Positions 9,538 through 18,223 of a stretch of 64,000 nucleotides of DNA are shown here, in pieces. The notes under the pieces are model-generated. The model worked only from the letters and a program-made list of their open reading frames with translations, was not told where the DNA came from and ran no database searches. Numbering within the stretch: the stretch's first letter is position 1; the number at the start of each line of letters is the position of its first letter. The translations under genes were made by a program, and so were the position numbers. This DNA comes from Maledivibacter halophilus (GTDB lineage Bacteria > Bacillota > Clostridia > Peptostreptococcales > Caminicellaceae), in NCBI RefSeq assembly GCF_900167445.1, contig NZ_FUZT01000008.1, positions 124,001 through 188,000 of the forward strand, written 5' to 3'.

Positions 9538-9557
9538 GGGGTAGTAAATACTACCCC
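9538..9557. repeat. Perfect palindrome between dgkA and the CNNM gene
   Basis: GGGGTAGTA and TACTACCCC form a 9-base-pair hairpin with two central bases. No T run follows on the minus strand, so it may be an mRNA processing or stabilising hairpin rather than a strong terminator. Confidence 0.6.
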
Positions 9558-9577
9558 CTTATTATAATATAATTATT

Positions 9578-10276
9578 TCAATAAACAAGATTAAATATAA
9601 GTAAAGTTATTAAAGCTCCCAATAAAGAACCTACCAAAACTTGTATCAAAGAATGTATTCCAGATTCAATACGACTTTGAACTACTAAAAGGGCTAAAAT
9701 AAATGCCAATGTTATTATCAAAGTGTTTTGTGATAAAAAAGCTATTGCTATGAAAATAGAAAAAGAAACAGCAGCGTGGCCGCTGGGCATTCCGCCCCTT
9801 AATGGAGTTCCTTCTTTAAAATAGGCTTTAATACCTATAGCAATGAAAATAACAATTAATAAACTCACAAATACTATATTCATTGGCATATTTCTCACTT
9901 TATGAATAAAAATAGTGGATAGCTTATCAAGCTTGTCAAAAAATACTATATATCCAACAATTATGGAGTTTACAGCAGAAATCAGTACAGCTCCCGCTGC
10001 AACATTTTTAGCTATTTTAGCTAATTCATGATATTTATCAGTAATAAGGTCTATAGTGGCTTCTATAGATGTATTTATCATCTCAGTAACTATAACCAAG
10101 GAGATTGTTATAAAAACTGCTATAGTTTCCATCTTTGACAAGTCAAAAAATATACTGAAAAATAGTACCAATATAGCTATAATAAAATGTATTCTCATAT
10201 TTCTTTGAGTTCTTAATGTGTAAATAATGCCTTCAAAAGCATAATTAAAGCTATCAAATATTTTTTTGGTTTTCAT
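9578..10276 (-). CDS. dgkA: Diacylglycerol/undecaprenol kinase fused to a PAP2 phosphatase domain
   Basis: Residues about 1-115 form a DgkA-type membrane kinase (the conserved ITEMINTSIEATIDL-like segment reads VTEMINTSIEATIDLI). Residues about 130-232 are a PAP2 phosphatase-like membrane domain with the motif PSGHAAVSF. In Gram-positives DgkA homologues phosphorylate undecaprenol, and PAP2 enzymes dephosphorylate undecaprenyl pyrophosphate, so the fusion could combine two steps of lipid-carrier recycling; that is inference. I prefer ATG 10276 (MKTKK) because GGAG is spaced from it; another ATG lies four codons upstream. Synteny with Bacillus dgkA supports the call. Confidence 0.88.
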   Translation of the reverse strand: MKTKKIFDSFNYAFEGIIYTLRTQRNMRIHFIIAILVLFFSIFFDLSKMETIAVFITISLVIVTEMINTSIEATIDLITDKYHELAKIAKNVAAGAVLISAVNSIIVGYIVFFDKLDKLSTIFIHKVRNMPMNIVFVSLLIVIFIAIGIKAYFKEGTPLRGGMPSGHAAVSFSIFIAIAFLSQNTLIITLAFILALLVVQSRIESGIHSLIQVLVGSLLGALITLLIFNLVY

Positions 10277-10350
10277 AATATTCTCCATTATTATTCCATA
10301 TTATACTATAGAATATTTAATTTATATAATTAATTAAGGAAATTAAGTAA

Positions 10351-10815
10351 TCACCTTAATATTCCTAACAATTCCAATACTTTTTCTTCCTTAACCCTCA
10401 TACTTTTAGTATTCTCCTCATTATCATGGTCATATCCAAGTAAATGAAACATGCTATGGGCAGTTAAGAAAGCCACTTCCCTCTCAAAGGAATGTCCATA
10501 TTCACCTGCCTGCTCCTTAGCCTTTTCTAAAGATATTACTATATCACCTAATACTACTATATTATTTTGATCCCTGAATAATTCCTGATTATCGTATTGG
10601 GGAAAAGATAAAACATCGGTTTCTGCATCTTTTTCCCTAAAATTTTTATTTAAACGCTTAATTTCATTATTATCAACAAAAGAAATACTTATTTCAATAT
10701 TATTGTCAATATTTTCAACTTCCAATGATTTCTTAACAACCTTTTCTAATATTTTATTTATTTCATCATTGTATTTGATAATGTCTTGTTTATTTATAAT
10801 GTCGATATTAATCAA
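10351..10815 (-). CDS. ybeY: Endoribonuclease YbeY
   Basis: YbeY (154 residues) is a zinc-dependent RNase in 16S rRNA 3' maturation and ribosome quality control. The metal motif HSMFHLLGYDH gives the three His in the H-x3-H-x5-H spacing, and the core segment ETDVLSFP (as AETDVLSFPQ) precedes it. The start is TTG 10815 behind GGAGGCTTCAAA. It overlaps the pgpH stop by four bases, so translation is coupled. Order pgpH-ybeY-dgkA matches Bacillus. Confidence 0.95.
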   Translation of the reverse strand: MINIDIINKQDIIKYNDEINKILEKVVKKSLEVENIDNNIEISISFVDNNEIKRLNKNFREKDAETDVLSFPQYDNQELFRDQNNIVVLGDIVISLEKAKEQAGEYGHSFEREVAFLTAHSMFHLLGYDHDNEENTKSMRVKEEKVLELLGILR

Positions 10816-12917
10816 TTTGAAGCCTCCATTTCTTCTTTTATTTCAGGGTACTCAATTCTCTCGTGGAATATACCCATCAATGTATTGATAAAGACAACTC
10901 TAATAGTTTCTAGGTCTTTAAAGGTTAAATCACAATCCTGCAGCTGCTTTTCATTAGACTTCCCTTCTATAATCTTTTTAACAAGCTCCTCGATATTATC
11001 CCTTGTTGGTTCAGACAAGCTTCTAACAGCTGCTTCAACAGAGTCAGCTATCATTACGATTGCCGCTTCCTTAGACTTAGGCTTTGGACCATTATATTTA
11101 AAATCACTTGCATCTACACTCTTAGACTCGTTTTTTTCACTTAAGGCCTTATGATAAAAAAACTTCACCAGAGTTTCCCCATGATGTTGCTCAATTATAT
11201 TGATAATATCTTTAGGAATCTTATGTTCCTTTGCCAGAATAACCCCATCTTGTACATGACTTCTAATAATATTTGAACTCAGGTAAGGAGAAATCTTATC
11301 ATGGGGATTGTCTGAAGTAAGCTGATTTTCCTTAAAGAAATAAGGTCTTTTTAATTTTCCTATATCATGGTAGTAAGACCCAGCCCTTGCAAGTAAGCTA
11401 TTACATCCAATTGCATGGGCCGCAGATTCACTTAAGTTTCCAACTATTATACTATGGTGGTAAGTCCCCGGCGCTTCTACTAATAATCTTTTAAGTACTG
11501 GATGATTTGGATTTGACAGCTCTAATAACTTAATAGGTGTTAAAATATTAAACATATACTCCCATAGGGGTAGAGAGCCTATTGTCAATATAGAACAAAA
11601 CACACCATTTAGTATACCATAAAATCCATCAATTAAAATAACCTTAGCTCCAAATCCATTAATCAAACCAAAACCTGTTATTAGAATCATATTAGTAAAA
11701 CTTACAATTAAACCCGAAATAATAATTTTAGACCTTTGATGAGTATTTGTCGTGCTTATTGCAGCAACTGTTCCACTAATCAGCAATGTAATAAACACTA
11801 TAAGACTATTTCTTGTTGCCAAAGTTACCAATATAGTTAAAAAAATATTTAATACAATAGCTATAGTTGGTGTAAACAGTATTCCTATTAGCATTGATGA
11901 TGATGCCACCGGTATAAGATAGCTTGAAATACTGCTAAGGGGCTTCGACATAAGAAACACTATTAGAAAAACTATTACAATTAAATATATATTGGAAATT
12001 TTGTTAACTAATTTTTCATTAAATAAATATATATAGGAAAGAATTATCAGCTCTAAGATTAGAATAATAACAATTACTCCTATTAGTGGCTTCATATCCT
12101 TTTCCTTTTTTTCATCCACTAAACCGGCTTCCATTAAAAGCTTATAGTGCTTTTCTGTAATTTCTTCTCCTTCATTAACTATAATCTGGCCCCTTTTTAT
12201 AAACACTTTATCAACTTGCTTTATTGCCTCATTAATCTTTTCCTGGGTTAATTTTTGATCTAAATAGGTGTTTTCCTTAATTGAACTATTAACTATTTTT
12301 ATTCCAATAGTCTTTAAGTTTTTAGAAATTCCATCTAAAGACATAAAGTATTCTTCAATTTTCTTCTTTTTATTTTCCAGTTCTTCCTTTTTTATACCAG
12401 TTGTCATTATTTGCATAATAAATTCATAGGTATTTCCCTCAAGCTTCTTAACACTTTCTTCATTATAATTCAATAATATGATTAAATCACGTCTAGTCAA
12501 ATTAAAATCATTATATTCCTCTATTGATTTAATATTCTCATCAGTATCAACCTTCATCTCTTCAGATAAATTTCTTAATTCATAAAGCTTTTTGAAAAAA
12601 ATTTCAATATTATCCTTTATATTTATCTGAATAGTTGGATCAATCTCCTGTTTAGGCTCTACACCTTGTATTACTCTTTCAACTTCCTTTGCCGTAGCTT
12701 CCTTATCTTCTATATCAATTGGTGCTCTAATATCAGAAGGAGCAGGCTCACCAATTTTTATATCATATTGTTTTGGCGATACAGTAGTGTAGAAAGAAAA
12801 AAATATGATTATAAAAAATGATAGAGATAAGATAATTATATTTAATTTCTTACTTTTAAAAACTCTATTGATTAAGCTTTTTCTTGCAAGCTTGTCCAGT
12901 TTTTTTAATAAAGACAC
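10812..12917 (-). CDS. pgpH: PgpH-type cyclic-di-AMP phosphodiesterase (7TMR-HDED/HD)
   Basis: This 701-residue membrane protein has one N-terminal helix (about 25-45), a large extracytoplasmic 7TMR-HDED domain (about 50-270), seven membrane helices (about 275-465) and a cytoplasmic HD domain with the catalytic segment SYYHDIGKLKRP. Proteins of this architecture (Listeria PgpH, Bacillus YqfF) hydrolyse cyclic-di-AMP. The start is GTG 12917 after GGGGGCTAACCT. It lies between phoH and ybeY as in Bacillus. Confidence 0.95.
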   Translation of the reverse strand: MSLLKKLDKLARKSLINRVFKSKKLNIIILSLSFFIIIFFSFYTTVSPKQYDIKIGEPAPSDIRAPIDIEDKEATAKEVERVIQGVEPKQEIDPTIQINIKDNIEIFFKKLYELRNLSEEMKVDTDENIKSIEEYNDFNLTRRDLIILLNYNEESVKKLEGNTYEFIMQIMTTGIKKEELENKKKKIEEYFMSLDGISKNLKTIGIKIVNSSIKENTYLDQKLTQEKINEAIKQVDKVFIKRGQIIVNEGEEITEKHYKLLMEAGLVDEKKEKDMKPLIGVIVIILILELIILSYIYLFNEKLVNKISNIYLIVIVFLIVFLMSKPLSSISSYLIPVASSSMLIGILFTPTIAIVLNIFLTILVTLATRNSLIVFITLLISGTVAAISTTNTHQRSKIIISGLIVSFTNMILITGFGLINGFGAKVILIDGFYGILNGVFCSILTIGSLPLWEYMFNILTPIKLLELSNPNHPVLKRLLVEAPGTYHHSIIVGNLSESAAHAIGCNSLLARAGSYYHDIGKLKRPYFFKENQLTSDNPHDKISPYLSSNIIRSHVQDGVILAKEHKIPKDIINIIEQHHGETLVKFFYHKALSEKNESKSVDASDFKYNGPKPKSKEAAIVMIADSVEAAVRSLSEPTRDNIEELVKKIIEGKSNEKQLQDCDLTFKDLETIRVVFINTLMGIFHERIEYPEIKEEMEASN

Positions 12918-12950
12918 AGGTTAGCCCCCTTTTTATCGAGAATCTCATAT

Positions 12951-13928
12951 TTATCTTTTCTTATTTGTTTTGTTTTCAAATGCAGCATATGCCTTTATTA
13001 TTTTTTGTACTAAGCCATGTCTTACTACATCTTTATCGGTTAAATATATAAAATCTATTCCCTTTATATTACTCAAAACCTTAATGGTTTGCCTAAGTCC
13101 CGATTGTTTTCCCTTGGGCAGATCCATTTGTGTAATATCTCCATTTATAACAGCCTTGGATCCAAAACCAATTCTGGTCAAAAACATCTTCATTTGAGCT
13201 TGAGTCGTATTTTGTGCTTCATCTAAAATTATAAAGGAATCATCTAGAGTTCTCCCCCTCATATATGCTAGAGGAGCAACTTCTATCATTCCCTTTTCTT
13301 TATACTTCAAATAAGTTTCCCCACCAAGAATATCATATAATGCATCATATAAGGGCCTTAAATAAGGGTCTACTTTCATTTGCAAATCTCCAGGCAAGAA
13401 TCCTAAACTTTCACCAGCTTCAACGGCTGGACGAGTTAAAATTATTCTGCTAACTTCCCTATTTTTAAAAGCTTTAACAGCCATTGCAACAGCCAAATAG
13501 CTTTTTCCTGTTCCAGCTGGACCTATTCCAAATACTATATCTCTATTTCTAATTGCCTCTATATATTTTTTTTGACCTATGGTTTTAGGCTTGATAGCCT
13601 TCCCCTTTGAAGTAATACAAACTATATCATCCATTAATTCATCAATTTTATCTTCTTTACCCTGATTAAATAGGCTTATAGTATAAATTATCTTTTGTCT
13701 ATCTAGATTTTCACCAGCTTCTATCATTTTAATCATTTTTTTTAATACATCACCTGCTATATTAATTTTATTTTCATCTCCTAGTATTACTAAATCGCCA
13801 TTCCTTGATACAATATTAACATTAAATTTTTCTTCTATTATTTTAATGTTTTCATCTAAGTTTCCAAACAATTCATCTAAAAAATCTATATTTTCTATTT
13901 TAATTCTTTTTTCATTTTGTACTTCCAA
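12951..13928 (-). CDS. phoH: PhoH-like ATPase
   Basis: PhoH (325 residues) is a cytoplasmic P-loop ATPase related to the helicase superfamily 1 core, linked to RNA metabolism. Walker A GPAGTGKS, Walker B FIILDEAQN and the sensor segment INGDITQMDLP are visible. An N-terminal KH-like segment precedes the core. TTG 13928 is correctly spaced after GGAGGAG. It follows yqfD by two bases, so the sporulation pair and phoH appear co-transcribed. Confidence 0.93.
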   Translation of the reverse strand: MEVQNEKRIKIENIDFLDELFGNLDENIKIIEEKFNVNIVSRNGDLVILGDENKINIAGDVLKKMIKMIEAGENLDRQKIIYTISLFNQGKEDKIDELMDDIVCITSKGKAIKPKTIGQKKYIEAIRNRDIVFGIGPAGTGKSYLAVAMAVKAFKNREVSRIILTRPAVEAGESLGFLPGDLQMKVDPYLRPLYDALYDILGGETYLKYKEKGMIEVAPLAYMRGRTLDDSFIILDEAQNTTQAQMKMFLTRIGFGSKAVINGDITQMDLPKGKQSGLRQTIKVLSNIKGIDFIYLTDKDVVRHGLVQKIIKAYAAFENKTNKKR

Positions 13929-13930
13929 AA

Positions 13931-15127
13931 TTACTCCTCCTCTTGTATTTCAAATCTTTGCCTAGTTCCAATAGATTCTATTACTTCAATTGTCAAACGT
14001 CCCCACAAATTAGAACCATTTTTTCTATAGTCTATTGTCTGTTTAACTATCTGTGCATCCTCAGGTATTTCCTTAGTAAGATTAACCATTAGGAAATCCT
14101 TAATTGATTTTTTAAGGATATCTTCTGGAACCTTTCTCTTCTTCTCTATAATTTCAAAATACTCTTCAATTACAAATTCTACAGGAATCTCAATTTTCCT
14201 CCATTTTGCTAAACTTTTATTTCTTGCTCTAATAACATATTTATCAAAGGGTATCTCGTCTTTAGATATAGTAAAGGAAGATTCTCCAAATTTGAAAATC
14301 CTTTTAGTATGCTTCCTGCCTGTCTTTACTTTTGTTACTTCACAAATAGGTAATTCCTTTGTTTTTTCATAAAATGTCCTGGCATATACTTCACCTGATG
14401 AATGAACTAAACGTAATATACCTTCCTCTCTTTCTATTTTACCACTAATAAGTATTTGATTTTGTCTTACTATATCACCTTTTTTTACCATGGCATCTCC
14501 ATTTCTGGCAATGATTCTTTCTACTATACCATTTTTTTTAGCCACAATATGGCATGGAGTCTCTTCATTAATTATATTTGGATCCTTTTCCTTTTCAACT
14601 ACTTCAATTTTAATTTTAGTTCCCTCTACTTCTACACCTACCCATGCCAAATCTTCATAATTAATCAATAGATTATTTTTTATATCAGTTTTATTTAAGC
14701 TGTATTTAAAAACTCCTGTTTTCACTCCTGATTTTCCTAAGGTTGTTAACATATCTTTCTTGGATATATTAATATTCCCTTTAATCTCAATATCCCATAT
14801 AAAAGATGTGATACCAATAATTAATAATAAACATATAATGAATCCCACTGCAACTATTTTTTTTCGTTTTAATCTAAAAATTAAAAAAGGATAACCAACC
14901 TTTAATTGTATTTTCCCTCTACAGCCAGTTTTTTTCAATATCTTGCACAATTGTTTATATCCTTTAGCCCTTGTTTTTCCCTCTATCGTTGTATAATTTA
15001 TTCTACGAATATCCCATAAATATATATCTTGATTAGCTGCCAAATTTAAAATTTTCTCTAAATTAAGTCCTTCAAGCTTAAATACAACATATCCCCTAAA
15101 AAAATTTAAAATTTTAATAATCAACAC
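13931..15127 (-). CDS. yqfD: Sporulation protein YqfD
   Basis: This 398-residue protein belongs to the YqfD family (SpoIV-type), made in the mother cell under sigma-E in Bacillus and needed for sporulation. It has an N-terminal cytoplasmic segment containing GYVVFKLEG, a membrane helix around residues 85-110 and a long extracytoplasmic domain. The frame opens at GTG 15127, although a TTG one codon later is equally possible after GAGGTGTAGG. It pairs with yqfC, 12 bases upstream. Confidence 0.9.
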   Translation of the reverse strand: MLIIKILNFFRGYVVFKLEGLNLEKILNLAANQDIYLWDIRRINYTTIEGKTRAKGYKQLCKILKKTGCRGKIQLKVGYPFLIFRLKRKKIVAVGFIICLLLIIGITSFIWDIEIKGNINISKKDMLTTLGKSGVKTGVFKYSLNKTDIKNNLLINYEDLAWVGVEVEGTKIKIEVVEKEKDPNIINEETPCHIVAKKNGIVERIIARNGDAMVKKGDIVRQNQILISGKIEREEGILRLVHSSGEVYARTFYEKTKELPICEVTKVKTGRKHTKRIFKFGESSFTISKDEIPFDKYVIRARNKSLAKWRKIEIPVEFVIEEYFEIIEKKRKVPEDILKKSIKDFLMVNLTKEIPEDAQIVKQTIDYRKNGSNLWGRLTIEVIESIGTRQRFEIQEEE

Positions 15128-15139
15128 ATTCCTACACCT

Positions 15140-15421
15140 CTACTTAAAAAAATCTATAGATACTATCTTTCCAGAAACTATAATTTCTTCGGCAGTAATT
15201 GTTTTTATCATAAGATCTATACCTGACAATTTTATGGTTCCATCCTTTATACCGATTCGAATATATTCACTTGAATATTCTATAATACCTTTATGATTTT
15301 CTATGCTCATCAATAAATTTCCTACAAAGGTTATTCTGGGAAGGTCCAGCAAAATATCCTTAGGTATTTCTAATATATTGGACATTTTTTCTTTAATGTT
15401 GTATATTTTATCTTCCTTCAT
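15140..15421 (-). CDS. yqfC: Sporulation protein YqfC
   Basis: YqfC (93 residues) is a small YabP-family protein required for spore formation, usually paired with YqfD. The sequence shows the family core LPRITFVGNLLMSIENHKG and the C-terminal IVSGKI motif. I place the start at ATG 15421 because AAGGAGGATATAAGC precedes it; an upstream in-frame TTG lies before that ribosome-binding site. Function at the molecular level is unknown. Confidence 0.88.
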   Translation of the reverse strand: MKEDKIYNIKEKMSNILEIPKDILLDLPRITFVGNLLMSIENHKGIIEYSSEYIRIGIKDGTIKLSGIDLMIKTITAEEIIVSGKIVSIDFFK

Positions 15422-15438
15422 GCTTATATCCTCCTTAG

Positions 15439-15495
15439 ACAAAGGGGAAAATCCCTTTGTAGTTCTAAGTTCTGAGTGGTTAGTTCTAAGCTTTA
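15439..15495. repeat. Hairpin plus AGTTCTAAG repeat tract upstream of yqfC
   Basis: ACAAAGGG and CCCTTTGT (15439-15460) form a perfect eight-pair hairpin directly upstream of the yqfC ribosome-binding site. Next to it, degenerate copies of AGTTCTAAG run to about 15495. Similar repeats flank hairpins near 29670 and 31750. The rest of the 15443-15635 gap shows no gene. Confidence 0.5.
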
Positions 15496-15635
15496 TGTCA
15501 TTCTCTATGGGAATTTAAACCAACAACAAATCCTATTATTAATTCTATGCTTATACATATTCCTCTATTACTTGTTATATATAAACAACAATGAGATTTA
15601 AAATAAATTTCAGGAAAAATGATAGAATCTTCATC

Positions 15636-15662
15636 AAAAAAATAGACCTCTTTAAGAGGTTC
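15636..15662 (-). terminator. Terminator after the amidase-like gene
   Basis: On the minus strand ACCTCTT and AAGAGGT form a hairpin followed by CTATTTTTTT, 23 bases after the amidase stop. Confidence 0.8.
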
Positions 15663-15685
15663 AAAATAAATTTATGCATATTGTT

Positions 15686-16795
15686 TTAATAATGTACACG
15701 AATCAGCCAAAATTTTATGCCTTTATCACTCCAACCTAAATCCCATGGAACCCTATATCTATCAGTATTATGACTATGAACGTATGCATACCCCTTGGAA
15801 TCTGCTCCTGTAACAACTGATATATGGGTAACCTTACCCTTCTTTACATAGGCAATAAAATCTCCTGGAAGCAGTTTAAAAGAAGCTTTATATACCTGCT
15901 CATATGTTCCATATGCTATTTTAGATGCCCTATTGCTGTACAACATATAATCCTTAAAGCTTTGGGCATTTACCCATGCTTTACTACCACCTTTATAATA
16001 CTTCCAAGTATTTGTCTGTCTAAATTTTCCTCCCTCATACAGAATTTGCGATGCAAAATTCGCACAATCCCCTCCTAATGGATTATAGTTTTTATATTTT
16101 TTATTATAGTTAAAACCATATTCTTCATCAGCTGCTGCACCACAATATCTATCTGCATATTTTACTGCTTCTATCCTTCTCTTATTTAAATTTGTCAAAT
16201 TGCTTTTCTTCTGATTCAATATGTATTGTGTAATTTCTTCACTCTTAATATCATTTAAGTTCAAGGAATCAGCAAAGGGATCGGTATACCACTCACGAAC
16301 AATCTTCCAGGATTCCTCTGTTTTTTTTATATCTATAGAATGGTAAGTTCCTATTCTAAACATATTTTCTTTTCCGATTTGATCTTTATAATAATACTTA
16401 TATTCCGTAGATGCTGTACAATTAATTCTATATCCTTCCTGTCTCTCTTTTATACTGCTTATTTTAACTAAACTTTTGACATCATAAAATTTAACTCCCT
16501 GTTTATTGGACCAGCTTTGAAGATATTTTGCTTTCTTCTTTTCGTGTTCATATGCCCAAACTCCATATTTAATACTCGTATCATACAGAGCCTCTATGGT
16601 ATCAATATCACCATTCAATATTGCTTTATTCCTTGTACGAAAAAAATCATTTATTATCAGTTCTCCCTCATTACTTTCTGTAGAGAAAGTCGTGACAATT
16701 GAAGAATTGTATACTTTGTAACCTATTATAAAAATAAAAAATAATACCATAATTAAAAAAAGAAGAAACTTCTTTCTTGACAGAACTATTATCAT
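15686..16795 (-). CDS. Exported amidase-domain protein (Amidase_6 type)
   Basis: This 369-residue protein has an N-terminal membrane anchor or uncleaved signal (about 8-28), a middle region of unknown fold (about 40-195) and a C-terminal Cys/His hydrolase domain of the putative amidase family (about 205-369). The nucleophile is likely the Cys of GGDCANFASQ and the His that of GKVTHISVVTG. Such domains in Clostridia are thought to act on the cell wall or spore cortex, which I infer only from family context. ATG 16795 follows AAGGAGGAAGCTC. It stands between yqeY and yqfC, where Bacillus has yqfA/yqfB, so it is an insertion relative to that order. Confidence 0.8.
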   Translation of the reverse strand: MIIVLSRKKFLLFLIMVLFFIFIIGYKVYNSSIVTTFSTESNEGELIINDFFRTRNKAILNGDIDTIEALYDTSIKYGVWAYEHEKKKAKYLQSWSNKQGVKFYDVKSLVKISSIKERQEGYRINCTASTEYKYYYKDQIGKENMFRIGTYHSIDIKKTEESWKIVREWYTDPFADSLNLNDIKSEEITQYILNQKKSNLTNLNKRRIEAVKYADRYCGAAADEEYGFNYNKKYKNYNPLGGDCANFASQILYEGGKFRQTNTWKYYKGGSKAWVNAQSFKDYMLYSNRASKIAYGTYEQVYKASFKLLPGDFIAYVKKGKVTHISVVTGADSKGYAYVHSHNTDRYRVPWDLGWSDKGIKFWLIRVHY

Positions 16796-16865
16796 GAGCT
16801 TCCTCCTTAAGGTTATTCATAAAATTATATGTTATTATTCCTTAAAATAGACTTATAAAAAACAA

Positions 16866-16892
16866 AAACTGCCTATATAAAATAGACAGTTT
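16866..16892 (-). terminator. Terminator after yqeY
   Basis: On the minus strand the imperfect arms AAACTGTCTAT and ATAGGCAGTTT are followed by TTGTTTTTTAT, just past the yqeY stop. It closes the rpsU-yqeY unit. Confidence 0.8.
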
Positions 16893-16897
16893 ATCTT

Positions 16898-17338
16898 TTA
16901 TAACAATTCTTTTACTGTTTTTGATACAAGCTTGCCATCAGCTTTTCCTTTTAGCTTAGGCATTAACACTCCCATAACTTTGCCCATTTCCTTAGGTCCT
17001 TGTACTCCTAATTCATCAATAGTAGCTTTAACAACTTCTCGTATTTCATCTTCTGTAAGCTGTTTTGGGAGGTAGGTTAATAAAATTTCAATTTCCTTTT
17101 GGCTTTCATCTACTAAATCCTGGCGATTCCCTTTTTGAAATTCTTCTAAGGCATCTTTCCTCTGCTTTAACTGCCTTGCGATAATTTCAATAATACCCTC
17201 ATCATCAATTTCAGTTCTATTATCAACTTCATATTGCTTGATATCGGATCTTATCAAGGTAATAACAGATTTTCTTATTTTGTCCTTATTTTTCATAGCA
17301 GATTTTAAATCTTGCATTAATTTATCTTTGAGGGACAC
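16898..17338 (-). CDS. yqeY: GatB/YqeY domain protein
   Basis: YqeY (146 residues) resembles the tRNA-binding tail domain of the amidotransferase subunit GatB; its role as a stand-alone protein is unclear. The sequence carries the expected SLKDKLMQDLKSAMKNKD start and the C-terminal GPKEMGKVMGVLMPKLKGKA motif. I chose GTG 17338, six bases after GAGGTG; another GTG nine bases upstream lies inside that site. It follows rpsU directly, as in Bacillus. Confidence 0.93.
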   Translation of the reverse strand: MSLKDKLMQDLKSAMKNKDKIRKSVITLIRSDIKQYEVDNRTEIDDEGIIEIIARQLKQRKDALEEFQKGNRQDLVDESQKEIEILLTYLPKQLTEDEIREVVKATIDELGVQGPKEMGKVMGVLMPKLKGKADGKLVSKTVKELL

Positions 17339-17351
17339 AAGTTTCACCTCT

Positions 17352-17531
17352 TTAATATCTTTTTTTCTTTCTTCTTGCAGCTTCAGCTTTCTTTTTACGC
17401 TTTACACTTGGCTTCTCGTAATGCCTTCTCTTTTTAACTTCAGACATAACTCCAGATTTAGAACATTCTCTTTTAAATCTTCTAAGCGCTTGATCTAAGG
17501 ATTCATTATCTCTTACCTTTACCTTTGACAT
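17352..17531 (-). CDS. rpsU: 30S ribosomal protein S21
   Basis: I read this 59-residue frame from ATG 17531 on the minus strand. It has the S21 pattern [20 protein letters not shown] followed by a very basic tail ([16 protein letters not shown]). S21 helps the 30S subunit pair with mRNA. A strong ribosome-binding site (GGAGGGGGGGAAG) precedes it and is partly included in an upstream hairpin. It leads the rpsU-yqeY operon. Confidence 0.97.
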   Translation of the reverse strand: MSKVKVRDNESLDQALRRFKRECSKSGVMSEVKKRRHYEKPSVKRKKKAEAARRKKKRY

Positions 17532-17545
17532 ATATACTTCCCCCC

Positions 17546-17608
17546 CTCCTCTGATAAAGTACAGTGTTGCTGTGTCTATAACTTTTAAAGCTATAAATCA
17601 CAGAGGAG
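17546..17608 (-). promoter_or_regulatory. rpsU leader hairpin overlapping the ribosome-binding site
   Basis: In the rpsU mRNA, CTCCTCTG (17601-17608) can pair with CAGAGGAG (17546-17553), whose last bases are part of the rpsU Shine-Dalgarno. The 47-base interval contains further short complementary segments. This would mask the start region and may permit translational control. It is a structural inference; no known riboswitch class is recognised. Confidence 0.5.
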
Positions 17609-17625
17609 TACTCATGTACTTAGCT

Positions 17626-17654
17626 ATTATACATTAATATGATAAATTTTTCAA
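17626..17654 (-). promoter_or_regulatory. Promoter of rpsU-yqeY
   Basis: On the minus strand TTGAAA (17649-17654) and a consensus TATAAT (17626-17631) are separated by 17 bases, about 95 bases upstream of the rpsU start. Confidence 0.85.
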
Positions 17655-17681
17655 GATTTTTTCAATAACTATATATATTTC

Positions 17682-18023
17682 TTAGCCTGGAGGCCATTGC
17701 ATTTGTCTTCCTGCTAACAAATGAAAATGCAAATGATTTACTGTTTGTCCTCCAAGCTCACCACAGTTATTTACTATTCTATATCCATCCTCATCTATAT
17801 TCATCTCTTTTGCCACTTCTTTTATCCTTAAAAATATTTCTCCTATTAAATGTTTATGCTCTTCATTTAAAAAATTTACTGATTCTATATGTTCCTTTGG
17901 AATAAATAATATATGAGTTGGAGAAGCAGGATTAACATCCTTAAAAGCGATTATTTTATCATCTTCATAAACTATTTCTGCTGGTATTTCTTTTTTTGCT
18001 ATTTTACAAAAAATACAGTCCAA
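17682..18023 (-). CDS. Histidine triad (HIT) nucleotide-binding protein
   Basis: This 113-residue protein (MDCIFCKIAKKEIPAEIV) is a HINT-type hydrolase of purine nucleoside phosphoramidates. The triad HLHFHLL sits near the C-terminus after GGQTVNHLH. The start TTG 18023 is spaced correctly behind AAAGGAGGTG; the longer open frame upstream lacks a ribosome-binding site. It stands alone between mtaB and the rpsU promoter, so it probably shares the mtaB transcript. Confidence 0.93.
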   Translation of the reverse strand: MDCIFCKIAKKEIPAEIVYEDDKIIAFKDVNPASPTHILFIPKEHIESVNFLNEEHKHLIGEIFLRIKEVAKEMNIDEDGYRIVNNCGELGGQTVNHLHFHLLAGRQMQWPPG

Positions 18024-18104
18024 ATCTAGCACCTCCTTTAGGTTATATAATTCAACAGTTAGCAAAAAAATCCTGCAAATTTTATTAATAATTTGATTAA
18101 TCGA

Positions 18105-18222
18105 GCAAATTGCATAATTACCTTACCTAAAAATTATCTACTGCATGTGGTTTTAAAATCTTCAAAGCCATACCATATATATTATGCAATTGTGCCAAAT
18201 TAGAGTTATGCAATTTCCTCAA
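18105..18222. repeat. Intergenic repeat block between HIT gene and mtaB
   Basis: AATTGCATAAT (18108-18118) and ATTATGCAATT (18181-18191) are inverted copies, followed by TGCCAAATTAGAGTTATGCA. The latter recurs with few changes at 32300-32325, and ATTATGCAATTTCCT recurs near 25566. These look like fragments of one dispersed element. Confidence 0.45.
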
Positions 18223-18223
18223 T

